DNA from: Treponema denticola ATCC 35405
Lineage (GTDB): Bacteria > Spirochaetota > Spirochaetia > Treponematales > Treponemataceae
Reading direction: 5' to 3'
Assembly (NCBI RefSeq): GCF_000008185.1
Contig: NC_002967.9
Location: 2,728,001-2,792,000 of the forward strand
Length of the DNA: 64,000 nt
In this document: positions 38,655 through 46,658 of the stretch, piece by piece
Numbering within the stretch: position 1 is the stretch's first letter
Layout: each line of letters starts with the position of its first letter
Notes under the pieces: generated by a model
Told to the model about the DNA's origin: nothing
The model's database searches: none
The model's input: only the letters and a program-made list of their open reading frames with translations
Made by a program: the position numbers and the translations under genes

Positions 38655-38660
38655 TAGAAT
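38655..38660 (+). promoter_or_regulatory. -10 box of the MATE gene
   Basis: TAGAAT ends 9 nt before the ATG, with only a poor -35. A CCCTATT/AATAGGG inverted repeat (38634-38654) abuts it. Confidence 0.35.
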
Positions 38661-38669
38661 ATAAAGAAT

Positions 38670-40034
38670 ATGAAGCTTAAATTTTTAGGACAAACCACAG
38701 CACAAAGGCGCGAGCTTATTTTAACCGCTTCACCTCTCAAAACCCTAATCATTCTTTCTTTACCGGCTCTAATGATGGCTATGCTGCAGGCTATGATGCC
38801 CTTTACGGATGGCCTTTTTATAAACAGGCTTACGGACCATGTAACAGCCAGTGCAGTCAGCTTTTCTCAACCTATTATATCCATTGTCTTAGCACTTGGA
38901 CAGGGCTTAAGCGTTGGAGCTACGGCAATTATCGGGCAGCTTAACGGACGAGGTGATATTGATGAGAGTAGAAAAACGGCAACACAAATTTTCGTATTTG
39001 CCTTTTTGTTGGGATTGGTTTCAATTCCTCTCCTATTTATAATAGGAACAATAATAAGCTATACACTCAAAAGCGAAATAGCCCCCTTGGTTTTTAGGTA
39101 TATTTCTCTTTATTGCTTGGTAATGCCTCTCAGCTTCATGGAATCCATATACAACGGTATAAAAAATGCAAACGGCAAACCTGAGGCACCTTTTTTTAGG
39201 ATGATTATAATGCTTATAATCAAAATAATCGGAAACTTTATATTTTTATATCTTTTGAGAATGAAAATAGACGGTTGCGTACTAGCTTCGCTTTTAGCCA
39301 ACCTCGTAGTAGCAGCGTGGATGTTCTATGATCTCTTTTTAAAAAAGAGCCCCGATAAACTTAGTTTAAAAAAATTTAAGTTTTCTTATCCGACTCTCAA
39401 AGAGCTATTACACGTAGGTTTCCCCGCAATGCTTAATTATGCCTTTGTTTTTCTCGGCTTTTTTCTTATAAATAACGAAATGGAGCCATACGGAGCTGTT
39501 ATTTTAAACGGACAAAGTATCGCAAGCAATATTTCGACAATTTGTTTTAATATCCCCGGCTGTTTTAGTGCTGCCGTTACAACTATGGTCAGCATGAACA
39601 TAGGTTCCGGAAATCCTAAAAAAGCAAAAAGAGCCTGTCTTTTAGGCTGTATTACAAGTGCTATAAGCGGAGCGGTGCTGATTGCCATTATCGTGCCTTC
39701 TTCCGCCTATCTCGTATCGATGTTTAAGCCGGAAATACCCGAAATCGGCGACATTGCCGTTGCAGCCCTGCATATTTATACCTACTCGGTCATAGGTTTC
39801 GGCGTCTGTATGACAGTTCAAGGAGCCTTTATAGGTCTCGGCAAAACGAAAATTCCGTTAATGCTGGGTGTTTTGCGTATCTGGCTTTTACGCTATATTT
39901 TCATTCTTGCAACCGAAAGATATCTCTCCTACTATTCGATATATTGGGGAAACCTTTTTTCAAACATCACTGCCGGCCTTGTTGCAGTTATCTTGATATT
40001 GAACACCAAGTGGGTTTCAGGAATTAAAAAATAA
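38670..40034 (+). CDS. MATE-family efflux transporter
   Basis: The 454-residue inner-membrane protein has about twelve helices in two halves, with MATE marks: LPALMMAMLQAMMPFTDGLFINRL at the first helices, and LGQGLSVGATAIIGQLNGRGD, with a matching PGCFSAAVTTMVSMNIGSGNPKKAKRA in the second half. MATE proteins expel drugs or toxic compounds in exchange for Na+ or H+. The gene is divergent from the giant Ig operon across a 220-bp AT-rich spacer. The substrate cannot be predicted. Confidence 0.92.
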   Translation: MKLKFLGQTTAQRRELILTASPLKTLIILSLPALMMAMLQAMMPFTDGLFINRLTDHVTASAVSFSQPIISIVLALGQGLSVGATAIIGQLNGRGDIDESRKTATQIFVFAFLLGLVSIPLLFIIGTIISYTLKSEIAPLVFRYISLYCLVMPLSFMESIYNGIKNANGKPEAPFFRMIIMLIIKIIGNFIFLYLLRMKIDGCVLASLLANLVVAAWMFYDLFLKKSPDKLSLKKFKFSYPTLKELLHVGFPAMLNYAFVFLGFFLINNEMEPYGAVILNGQSIASNISTICFNIPGCFSAAVTTMVSMNIGSGNPKKAKRACLLGCITSAISGAVLIAIIVPSSAYLVSMFKPEIPEIGDIAVAALHIYTYSVIGFGVCMTVQGAFIGLGKTKIPLMLGVLRIWLLRYIFILATERYLSYYSIYWGNLFSNITAGLVAVILILNTKWVSGIKK

Positions 40035-40151
40035 TTTTTTTTTAAATTTTACTCTTAAATGAAATAAAATCCTACAATAATAATGATAAGGCATAAAAGA
40101 ATTTTTTGCTTTATCCTAACCATTGATTAATTATTATTAAGGAGAAAAGTT

Positions 40152-41051
40152 ATGTCAAATGAACAAACTATTTTAAACCCCAAAACCGATTGGGTTTTTA
40201 AGTTGATGTTTTCCAAAGGTGAAGAAGGCAACAAGGCTCTTATAAGCTTTTTAAACGCTTTTTTGGAAGATTCTTACGGTAAAATCAATAAGGCAGAAAT
40301 CATAAACACCGAGCTTATTCGCGATAGGCCTTCGGGAGAAACTTACCGCCTGGATTTTCTGATTAGAACCGACAACGGCCTTATCGTAGACCTTGAGATG
40401 CAGCAGTTTTGGAAAACAAATTATCATCGCAGAAGTCAACTATACCTTATGCGTCTAGCTTCCCGCTTTTTAAAGACGGAGCCCAAAGAAGACGACTTTT
40501 TGTACGCCATAAGTCTTTCCGTTTTCGGCTGCGATGTTCCTAAAAGCGCAGAGCTTGTAAAGATGTCTGAGAGCTCAATAATTCAATATCTTTATGTTGA
40601 ATTAAACGAGCTAATAGTTTATACTATGAAAAAGAGATTGGAAGAGTATAGCTTAAAAGACTTTTGGATAAGATTTTTAGCCAACTATGAAGAAGACAAA
40701 AAAAGCGGAATGTTGGAAGAATTGTGTAGACTAGAGGAGGGTATAAAAATGGCAGAAGCAACACTCTTTAGGGTAACTGATGAAGAGAGGCGAATGGCAA
40801 TAGAACTCTCTGATGAAAAATACCGGATGTATGTGGAAGATGAACGCAGTGCAGCCAGGAGAGAGGGCTTGGCCGAAGGGCGGGAAAAAGGAAGAAGTAT
40901 AGGATTAGCAGAAGGGTTGGCTGAAGGCCGAGCTGAAGGCTCACATCAAAAAGCACTTGAAACGGCAAAAATCATGAAAAACATGAATTATCCGCTTGAA
41001 GATATTTATACAATCACAGGGCTTTCTAAAGAAGAAGTCGGAAAATTATAG
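40152..41051 (+). CDS. Rpn-family PD-(D/E)XK nuclease / putative transposase (divergent subtype)
   Basis: The 299-residue protein is of the same family but a different subgroup: N-terminus ILNPKTDWVFKLMFSKGEEGNKALISFLNAFL, nuclease core YRLDFLIRTDNGLIVDLEMQQFWK. The C-terminal acidic/Gly stretch (EGLAEGREKGRSIGLAEGLAEGRAEG in type) leads to ETAKIMKNMNYPLEDIYTITGLSKEEVGKL, nearly the same tail as the other copies. AAGGAG precedes the ATG. The contrast between divergent bodies and a shared tail suggests module exchange. Confidence 0.88.
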   Translation: MSNEQTILNPKTDWVFKLMFSKGEEGNKALISFLNAFLEDSYGKINKAEIINTELIRDRPSGETYRLDFLIRTDNGLIVDLEMQQFWKTNYHRRSQLYLMRLASRFLKTEPKEDDFLYAISLSVFGCDVPKSAELVKMSESSIIQYLYVELNELIVYTMKKRLEEYSLKDFWIRFLANYEEDKKSGMLEELCRLEEGIKMAEATLFRVTDEERRMAIELSDEKYRMYVEDERSAARREGLAEGREKGRSIGLAEGLAEGRAEGSHQKALETAKIMKNMNYPLEDIYTITGLSKEEVGKL

Positions 41052-41147
41052 GTCATAACTTTTGTGTCGGCTTTTAACTGTTACTCATTGAAAAAAAACG
41101 GTAATAGGTGTAAACTCTAAGCGGTTAAAACTTATGGAGGTTTCTTT

Positions 41148-41675
41148 ATGAAAAATATAAAGATTGATTTTGACGTTTTGGAAATGATGATTTTCTTTTG
41201 GGAAAGCGTAGCCTCAAAGGATAAGATGGGAGACGATTACTTTATGAGTATTGCCGAAAAGCCTCAGATGGAAGTCGTTTACAGTGACGACTTTTCGAAA
41301 GATTCCGTCCGCAGGGTTATGTCTGCAATTTCCAATAGGGAAAAACTGAATAACCGCACCTTGAGCGAAAGCCGTTTTTGGAATAACAATATGTGGATTT
41401 TGGAAGACTTGCAGACCATGCACAATATGATGGCTCCGATTAAAACCTTAAACCTTGCAGAACTTACGGAAAAGTACAAGACTTCGACGAAATTCGATGA
41501 GATCGAGCTCATCTTTATTCCTGCCCATGCAGAAGAATTTTATATTAAAGGAAATAAAATTTATATTAACTTTTTTAAACTTATTCCGAATTATGAAGAC
41601 CCAAAAGATATTAAGATTGCTGGTCTCCCCTTAAAAGAATATGTAATTAAAAAGATCGAGGGTTTGTTGCACTAA
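41148..41675 (+). CDS. Hypothetical protein
   Basis: This 175-residue protein is not one I recognise. It has no signal peptide or membrane helix and is rich in charged residues; the middle has MWILEDLQTMHNMMAP and the end has IELIFIPAHAEEFYIKGNKIYINFFKLIPN, which looks like paired beta strands. A strong GGAGG site 8 nt before the ATG and normal codon use support a real gene. Its last 29 bp overlap the 3' end of the convergent methyltransferase gene. Confidence 0.7.
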   Translation: MKNIKIDFDVLEMMIFFWESVASKDKMGDDYFMSIAEKPQMEVVYSDDFSKDSVRRVMSAISNREKLNNRTLSESRFWNNNMWILEDLQTMHNMMAPIKTLNLAELTEKYKTSTKFDEIELIFIPAHAEEFYIKGNKIYINFFKLIPNYEDPKDIKIAGLPLKEYVIKKIEGLLH

Positions 41676-42438
41676 GACTATGGCAAAAAAGGGTTGCGGC
41701 TTGAGCGACATTTAAGCTTTCCACATTGCCGCTTCCCTTTATTTTTATAAGGTGGACACAAAGCTTTTTTGCTTCTTCGCTGATTCCCCTCTCTTCATTT
41801 CCTAAGACAATCACGCAAGCTTCATCTTTTTCAATCAATCTTCCAAGGTCGGCTATTTCGTGGTGAGCTCTTAAGTCCGTGCCTATACAGGTAAGCCGTC
41901 CTCGGCACTGGCGCAAAAACCAAGCCGTCGATGAAACCTTAAAGATTTTTACAAATTCCATTCCGCCCTGCGCTACCCTATAAGCCGAGGTGGTAATCGA
42001 GGCCTGTTTATCTTCCTTTGTTAAAACTATATTTTCTATACCGAAAAAAGCGGCACTTCTTATTATTGCTCCCAAGTTGTTTGCATTTCCTATTTCATCG
42101 AGCATTAAAACGTGTTCCTTATTTTGAGCCCAAAGGTTTATTTCTTCATGCTCTAAAACAGGAATTTCAGGCTCAAAGATCATCGCTGTTACACCCTGAT
42201 GATGCACCGATTCCGAGAGCTTTTCCAATTCATCATCGGAAACTATTCTATATAACCTTTTATTGGAAGCCAAATACTTACAAACCTCGCCGAACTGTTT
42301 TGCTCTTTTTTCCGAAAAAAACAGGCGGGAGATTTTTTCGGGATGATGTTTTGCCAAAGCAAGACAGCTTTCAAAACCGCAAACCGGCAATTCTTTTTCA
42401 AATTTTTTACCCATGGGCTTATCATACACAAAAAACAT
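41647..42438 (-). CDS. TrmH/SpoU-family 2'-O-ribose RNA methyltransferase
   Basis: The protein (up to 263 residues) has an N-terminal substrate-binding domain and a C-terminal SPOUT domain with all three motifs: NANNLGAIIRSA (motif 1), VLGNEERGIS (motif 2) and IKGSGNVESLNVAQAATL (motif 3). It methylates a ribose in rRNA or tRNA using S-adenosylmethionine; the target site cannot be told. The start may instead be the ATG at 42414 (sequence GKKFEKEL), which follows a TATGAT box by 6 nt. It overlaps the hypothetical gene at the 3' ends. Confidence 0.9.
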   Translation of the reverse strand: MFFVYDKPMGKKFEKELPVCGFESCLALAKHHPEKISRLFFSEKRAKQFGEVCKYLASNKRLYRIVSDDELEKLSESVHHQGVTAMIFEPEIPVLEHEEINLWAQNKEHVLMLDEIGNANNLGAIIRSAAFFGIENIVLTKEDKQASITTSAYRVAQGGMEFVKIFKVSSTAWFLRQCRGRLTCIGTDLRAHHEIADLGRLIEKDEACVIVLGNEERGISEEAKKLCVHLIKIKGSGNVESLNVAQAATLFCHSLSATNPRSF

Positions 42439-42469
42439 GGTCTATGGAAGTAGCGGTTATTAATTAGTA

Positions 42470-42665
42470 ATGAATCCAATAATCCATTACTCCACGGTAA
42501 ACCTATCCTTAGCGGTGTCCTGTCACGGACGGCAAAAAAAACGTCATAAGTCTTGCGAGTTTGGCGAAGACAAACTCGGTATGAAAATTGCACACGGAGG
42601 TGCAATTCCCATACCGACACGCGATGTTTGCCGTAAGGCAGACATCCTGCCCGCTTTTGGCTTAA
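42470..42665. repeat. Chain of palindromic hairpins downstream of the lectin-fold lipoprotein
   Basis: This gene-free stretch holds at least four hairpins: AGTAATG/CATTACT (near 42465-42491), CGAGTTTG/CAAACTCG, GGTATG...ATTGCAC/GTGCAAT...CATACC nested, and GTTTGCC/GGCAGAC. It continues into the 60-bp repeat at 42666. No coding sequence is apparent. Confidence 0.65.
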
Positions 42666-42725
42666 CCGCACAGGATGTGCGGTGGTTCCACGCGTGCGAT
42701 GTTTTAGGCGGAAAGCCTAAAACTC
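42666..42725 (-). repeat. 60-bp double-hairpin repeat, copy A
   Basis: On the complement strand it reads GAGTTTTAGGC, a short loop, GCCTAAAACATCG, then CCGCACATCC and GTGCGG. It matches 63720-63778 at about nine positions in ten and in the same orientation relative to the preceding gene. Its first bases encode the last two residues and stop of the lipoprotein. Confidence 0.8.
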
Positions 42726-44969
42726 ATACCTGCACACTATGCGAAAGCCGGTAGTATCCTTGTTCTTGTCGGGTTCTTCAAGGCCGCGATACGCACAACA
42801 ACACGCAGAGTCGAAGAAAGAATAACCGCCGCCGCAGGTGGTGCGATTAGTGCCCGAAAGCGGCCCGACAGGATCGGTACCGCCCTCAGGCGTAGTCTGG
42901 ATCCACCAATCCCAGCACCATTCGCTTACGTTGCCCGACATGTCAAAAAGACCGAACGGGTTTGCCTTTTTACGTCCCGCTTGGTGCGTTCTGCCGTATT
43001 CGTTCGCATCGTACCACGCGTAGTATGAAAGTTTGTCTTCGTCGTTAGTGCCCGCCCATTTCTGCCATGCAGTGCCGCTTTGGGCAGCCCACTCCCATTC
43101 GGCTTGGGTCGGCAAGCGGAAGCCTTTTTTGCTCATATCCATGACGGGCACATTGTGTGCCTGTGCATCTTCTACCGTGTAGGTATGCCCGTTATAGGTA
43201 TACACGCATTGCGCTTCTCCCAAAGAGTAACAACAGCGCGTAAGCTCGTTGCAAAAAGCTATCGCATCAAACCAGCTTACCTGTTCTACCGGGCGCTTTT
43301 CTTGGCTCTCGCCTGATGCAGTCGGATGTGAGCTGCCCTGAAAGTAACTCGGATTGTGTGCCATTACCAGCTCATACAACTCTTGCGTAACTTCCGTTGT
43401 GCCTATCCGATAGGCGGTTAAACTGACCTTATGCGGATCGTTGTAGACGTAGTGGTAGGCATCGCCTCCGACATAGCCGTCCGTTACCGCGTCTATCTTT
43501 TTCATATTGTAATCTTCATACGAACCGTTAGAGCCTATCGGTGCGATATACCTCAGTCCGCCGTAATACGTAATTATTTTAGGTCTGACAAACGCATACA
43601 CCGTGTTCGACGGCACGTTGCCGGCATCGAACTCATAGGTATCGCTTATAAGCGCTCCGTTTTTATCATTCCAATGCCATTCCACCTCCGTATTGGACAA
43701 AAGAGGATACTTATACTTAATCTCATTTTGTACGGAGTACCATAGCCTGCGGTGGTGTGTAGTGACGGTGCCGATCGTTACCGTTGCCCCCGTAACCCTG
43801 CCGTATGTAACGGTAAGCTGTATGGGCGGCGACACTCTGGCATACACCGTGCGCGCATTCCCGTCGCTCGCTTTAAACGTATAGAAAAAGTTTATAAGCT
43901 CCCCGCCTGCATTATCCAAATACCAGTGTATGGAGTGGTCTTCGGGAACGCTTACCAGCGGTGCAACCTGCTTTTGTACGTTGTGCCACTCATCACCGTC
44001 GTATATGGTGATAGTACCGGCGGTCGCCGGTGTACCCGAGCCTGAACCGTATGTAACGGTAAGCGTGATGCGCCGGTCGCCCGTTTTGGCATAGACAGTG
44101 CGGTTTTGCCCCTCGGCTTTTTTGAACTCGTATTCGTCGGTCAACACGGGAGCGCTTGCGCTTTCTCCCCGATGCCATGCGGTTACGGCAATGTTTGAAG
44201 GATCGCTGACCTGTATCCTGCCTGCGGCCAACTCTTTTATGTCCTGCCACTTTCTTCCGCTCAGCACAACAAGCGGCGTGCTGTCCGGTACGCTCACGTT
44301 GCTGTCGCCCTTTACGGTGATGTTAATGCGCATGTCTTCCAGCTCTGCAAAGATGGTTGTGTCGTCATCGAAGGTGTAGGTATCGTTCACCGTATTGCCG
44401 TTCTTTTTCCACCCGTTACACTGAAAGCCGTATTTCACTTTGAGCGCAGCTTTGGCATAGGTTTTAAGAACCGAATTCCAACGGGTTCCCTTGTTGACGC
44501 TGATCGACTTCGGCCCCAGTATGGCGCCTCCTTCTTCAAGCGTTACGGCTAAAGTGATTTTGACTTGATCGCCCGTGCCCTGTATACTTGAAAGATCGGG
44601 CAAGTCCGGCCGCGATTTGACGAACACGACTGCGTTCGTATAAAAAGTATCCGTGTCTTTCAGTTCCGGTGCGCTTTCGTCAGTGCCCAAATGCCACGAG
44701 TCAATCAAAAAGTTCGGCTTGGCGCTGACCTTGCTTTTAACCGTTAACTGAACTTCCGCCCACTTGGCACCTGCCCGTACCGCAACCGGCTTCGACGGCA
44801 GGTTTATGTGCTCATCGCCTCTTACGGTGATGCTGACGGTAGAGCCGCCCCCGCCTCCGCCGCCCGCGCTGTTGGGGCATGCGGTAAAGACCAGTGCTGC
44901 GGTAAGTACGATGAATGCGGCTGTGATGAGCGCCGCGGTTCCCTTCATTTTGTTTATTCTAAACTTCAT
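42717..44969 (-). CDS. Lipoprotein with beta-repeat stalk and C-terminal formylglycine-enzyme/C-type-lectin fold
   Basis: The 750-residue protein has a lipoprotein signal (ALVFTAC, Cys31) and a Gly-rich linker. Residues 45-460 are about five repeats of some 80 residues with the pattern W...Y.F......VYA, like InlB B-repeats. Residues 480-750 are a SUMF1/FGE-type domain: IGTTEVTQELYELVM, RPVEQVSWFDAIAFCNEL, GFRLPTQAEWEWAA, GNVSEWCWDWW. The end reads CGGGYSFFDSACCCAYRG then GFRIVCRYEF, where true FGE and retroelement-diversified lectin folds have RGGSW...NR...GFR. The latter resembles TvpA of the T. denticola diversity-generating retroelement. The gene is GC-rich compared with its neighbours. 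GGAGG precedes the ATG. Confidence 0.85.
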   Translation of the reverse strand: MKFRINKMKGTAALITAAFIVLTAALVFTACPNSAGGGGGGGSTVSITVRGDEHINLPSKPVAVRAGAKWAEVQLTVKSKVSAKPNFLIDSWHLGTDESAPELKDTDTFYTNAVVFVKSRPDLPDLSSIQGTGDQVKITLAVTLEEGGAILGPKSISVNKGTRWNSVLKTYAKAALKVKYGFQCNGWKKNGNTVNDTYTFDDDTTIFAELEDMRINITVKGDSNVSVPDSTPLVVLSGRKWQDIKELAAGRIQVSDPSNIAVTAWHRGESASAPVLTDEYEFKKAEGQNRTVYAKTGDRRITLTVTYGSGSGTPATAGTITIYDGDEWHNVQKQVAPLVSVPEDHSIHWYLDNAGGELINFFYTFKASDGNARTVYARVSPPIQLTVTYGRVTGATVTIGTVTTHHRRLWYSVQNEIKYKYPLLSNTEVEWHWNDKNGALISDTYEFDAGNVPSNTVYAFVRPKIITYYGGLRYIAPIGSNGSYEDYNMKKIDAVTDGYVGGDAYHYVYNDPHKVSLTAYRIGTTEVTQELYELVMAHNPSYFQGSSHPTASGESQEKRPVEQVSWFDAIAFCNELTRCCYSLGEAQCVYTYNGHTYTVEDAQAHNVPVMDMSKKGFRLPTQAEWEWAAQSGTAWQKWAGTNDEDKLSYYAWYDANEYGRTHQAGRKKANPFGLFDMSGNVSEWCWDWWIQTTPEGGTDPVGPLSGTNRTTCGGGYSFFDSACCCAYRGLEEPDKNKDTTGFRIVCRYEF

Positions 44970-45040
44970 AGACTCCTCCTGTCAAAGTTGTTTTAATCGG
45001 CTTAAGGATTTGCGGGCTGACTAAGATGTCTGATATAGTT

Positions 45041-45069
45041 ATTATAACCCGCTTTCCGGCGGATTTCAA
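45041..45069 (-). promoter_or_regulatory. Promoter of the lectin-fold lipoprotein gene
   Basis: TTGAAA and TATAAT on the complement strand are spaced by 17 bp. The spacer contains CCGC...GCGGG. The promoter is nearly the same as that at 60677-60705. Confidence 0.75.
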
Positions 45070-45113
45070 CGTTTTGGGGGAGATTTTTAATGGGTAATTT
45101 CTTAAATTATCAA

Positions 45114-45254
45114 TTAATTCAGCGCTTCCACTTCTTCTTTGGAAAGGCCGGTCATTGTACAAATTTCTGCAATCGGGTAATTATGCATACGCATCAGCTT
45201 TGCCGTTTCAAGCTTTGTTTGGTATGAACCTTCGGAAAAGCCTTGTTCAATACC
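45114..45254 (-). pseudogene. C-terminal remnant of an Rpn gene
   Basis: The complement strand encodes GIEQGFSEGSYQTKLETAKL, then RMHNYPIAEICTMTGLSKEEVEALN and a stop. This is the conserved Rpn tail without the nuclease domain. A stop codon lies directly upstream. It abuts the lipoprotein promoter. Confidence 0.8.
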
Positions 45255-45296
45255 TTTTTATCATAAAATTAATTTTTATGCATAACATCTTTTAGC

Positions 45297-45325
45297 TTGA
45301 ATAGATTTTTGATTTTTGTTAGAAT
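45297..45325 (+). promoter_or_regulatory. Promoter of the HAD phosphatase gene
   Basis: TTGAAT and TAGAAT are spaced by 17 bp. The -10 ends 9 nt before the ATG, so the leader is nearly absent. Confidence 0.6.
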
Positions 45326-45334
45326 AGAGGCCTT

Positions 45335-45991
45335 ATGAAAAAAGCATGTATTTTTGATTTGGACGGGACCTTAACCAACTCCCTTTATTCGATAGCTCAT
45401 TTTTTAAATGCTGAAACAGCAAAATACGGTATACCGCCTGTAGATGCGGAAGAATTTAAAATCTTAACAGGCAACGGTGCGAGAAAACTTGTACAAAGAG
45501 TTCTTGAACGTGCAGGAAAAAACGATAAAGATTTGGAAGAAAAAATTCTTACAGAATATAATGCCGCCTATGATGCCGATCCCGTTTATCTATGCGAGGC
45601 CTATCCGGGAATTAAAAAGCTTTTAGCGGATTTAATAAAAAACGGAATTTCCGTAAATGTGCTTTCAAACAAGCCTCATCCCACAACAGAAAAGGTTGTT
45701 AAGACAATCTTCGGCGAGAACACTTTTTCATGTATCTTAGGAGCCCGGGATTCGGTGGCCTTAAAACCTGACCCTGCAGGTGTCTACGAAATTTTAAAAA
45801 TGCTCAAGCTCGAAAAAAAAGACTTTCTTTACATAGGAGACACGGCAACGGATGTTCAAACCGGAAAAAATGCAGGCCTTTTTACAATCGGTGTTTTATG
45901 GGGTTTTAGAAAACGCCCTGAATTGGAACAAGCCGGAGCTGATGCAATAATCTCAAGCCCTGAAGAAATCCTAAAGATAGCCTTAGGCTAA
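45335..45991 (+). CDS. HAD-superfamily phosphatase, phosphoglycolate-phosphatase-like
   Basis: The 218-residue cytoplasmic hydrolase has all HAD motifs: FDLDGTLTNS with the nucleophilic Asp (residues 7-16), VLSNKPH (motif II), the Lys of ALKPDPAG (motif III) and YIGDTATDVQ (motif IV). The helical cap after motif I resembles that of Gph/PgmB-type enzymes. Substrate is likely a small phospho-metabolite. It converges with the dolichol-kinase-like gene across 19 bp. Confidence 0.9.
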   Translation: MKKACIFDLDGTLTNSLYSIAHFLNAETAKYGIPPVDAEEFKILTGNGARKLVQRVLERAGKNDKDLEEKILTEYNAAYDADPVYLCEAYPGIKKLLADLIKNGISVNVLSNKPHPTTEKVVKTIFGENTFSCILGARDSVALKPDPAGVYEILKMLKLEKKDFLYIGDTATDVQTGKNAGLFTIGVLWGFRKRPELEQAGADAIISSPEEILKIALG

Positions 45992-46010
45992 CATTTATAT
46001 AGCCTCTACC

Positions 46011-46658
46011 TTAAACAGCCAATATTAAGGCAGCCCCTGCACACACCAGAGGTATCAGTATATTGTCAAAGTCTTTTAAGGGGAGAGCTTCCGTTCCCGT
46101 TGCAATGGCTGCTATAAAAAAGCTTTTTATAAAACTCCTGCTTATTGCAATGGTAGAAATAAAAACCGCCGTAAAACAGGCTATACTTCCCGCTATTGTT
46201 TTATCCTTGGAAATATTCAGATGCTGTCTTCCCCAGAATTTTCCGACAAGGCTTGCAAGACCGTCTCCGAGGGCCAAAGCCATAATCCCTATACTTGCTT
46301 CCTTAAACGGAAAGATAAGGAGGGTGCTTATAACGCCTATCGAAAGAGTTACGGGGCCCAGCACAAATTTCCCCTTATCCCTCTCTCGTGCAGCAAAGCC
46401 GGTGATGTTTGAAATCATAAAAATCTGATAGCCCTTTAATCTTAAAATTTCAAAGATAACATAAAAAAAGGTTATGGCGGACAGGGCTATAACTGTGGGA
46501 TAGAAAAAGTATCTTGCAACGAGAGGAACAAGGGCTGCACAAAGATGAATAGTTTTGCGGAAGGTTTCCTTTATCAAATCTTCGACCCTTGCATTTTGAG
46601 AAAGTTTTTTATATCGCAGATTTCTTAAAAAACTCATAGGCTTAAAACATTCCTGCAC
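46011..46658 (-). CDS. Dolichol kinase/phosphatidate cytidylyltransferase-like membrane protein
   Basis: The 215-residue protein has about six hydrophobic segments and a central ALALGDGLASLVGKFWGRQH followed by KTIAGSIACF, the CTP-binding signature of the SEC59/DGK1/VTE5 type. Such enzymes phosphorylate a lipid alcohol or diacylglycerol with CTP or activate phosphatidate. The first residue overlaps the mgtE end by 17 bp, so they share a transcript. The true lipid substrate is unknown. Confidence 0.82.
   Translation of the reverse strand: MQECFKPMSFLRNLRYKKLSQNARVEDLIKETFRKTIHLCAALVPLVARYFFYPTVIALSAITFFYVIFEILRLKGYQIFMISNITGFAARERDKGKFVLGPVTLSIGVISTLLIFPFKEASIGIMALALGDGLASLVGKFWGRQHLNISKDKTIAGSIACFTAVFISTIAISRSFIKSFFIAAIATGTEALPLKDFDNILIPLVCAGAALILAV

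Noticed and set aside
42018-42467. Plus-strand ORF opposite the methyltransferase gene
   Set aside because: All SPOUT motifs are on the other strand; this one has no motif.
42666-42725. Integron attC site
   Set aside because: T. denticola has a known integron, but the hairpin core lacks a convincing GTTRRRY/RYYYAAC pair, no integrase is seen, and copies are 21 kb apart.
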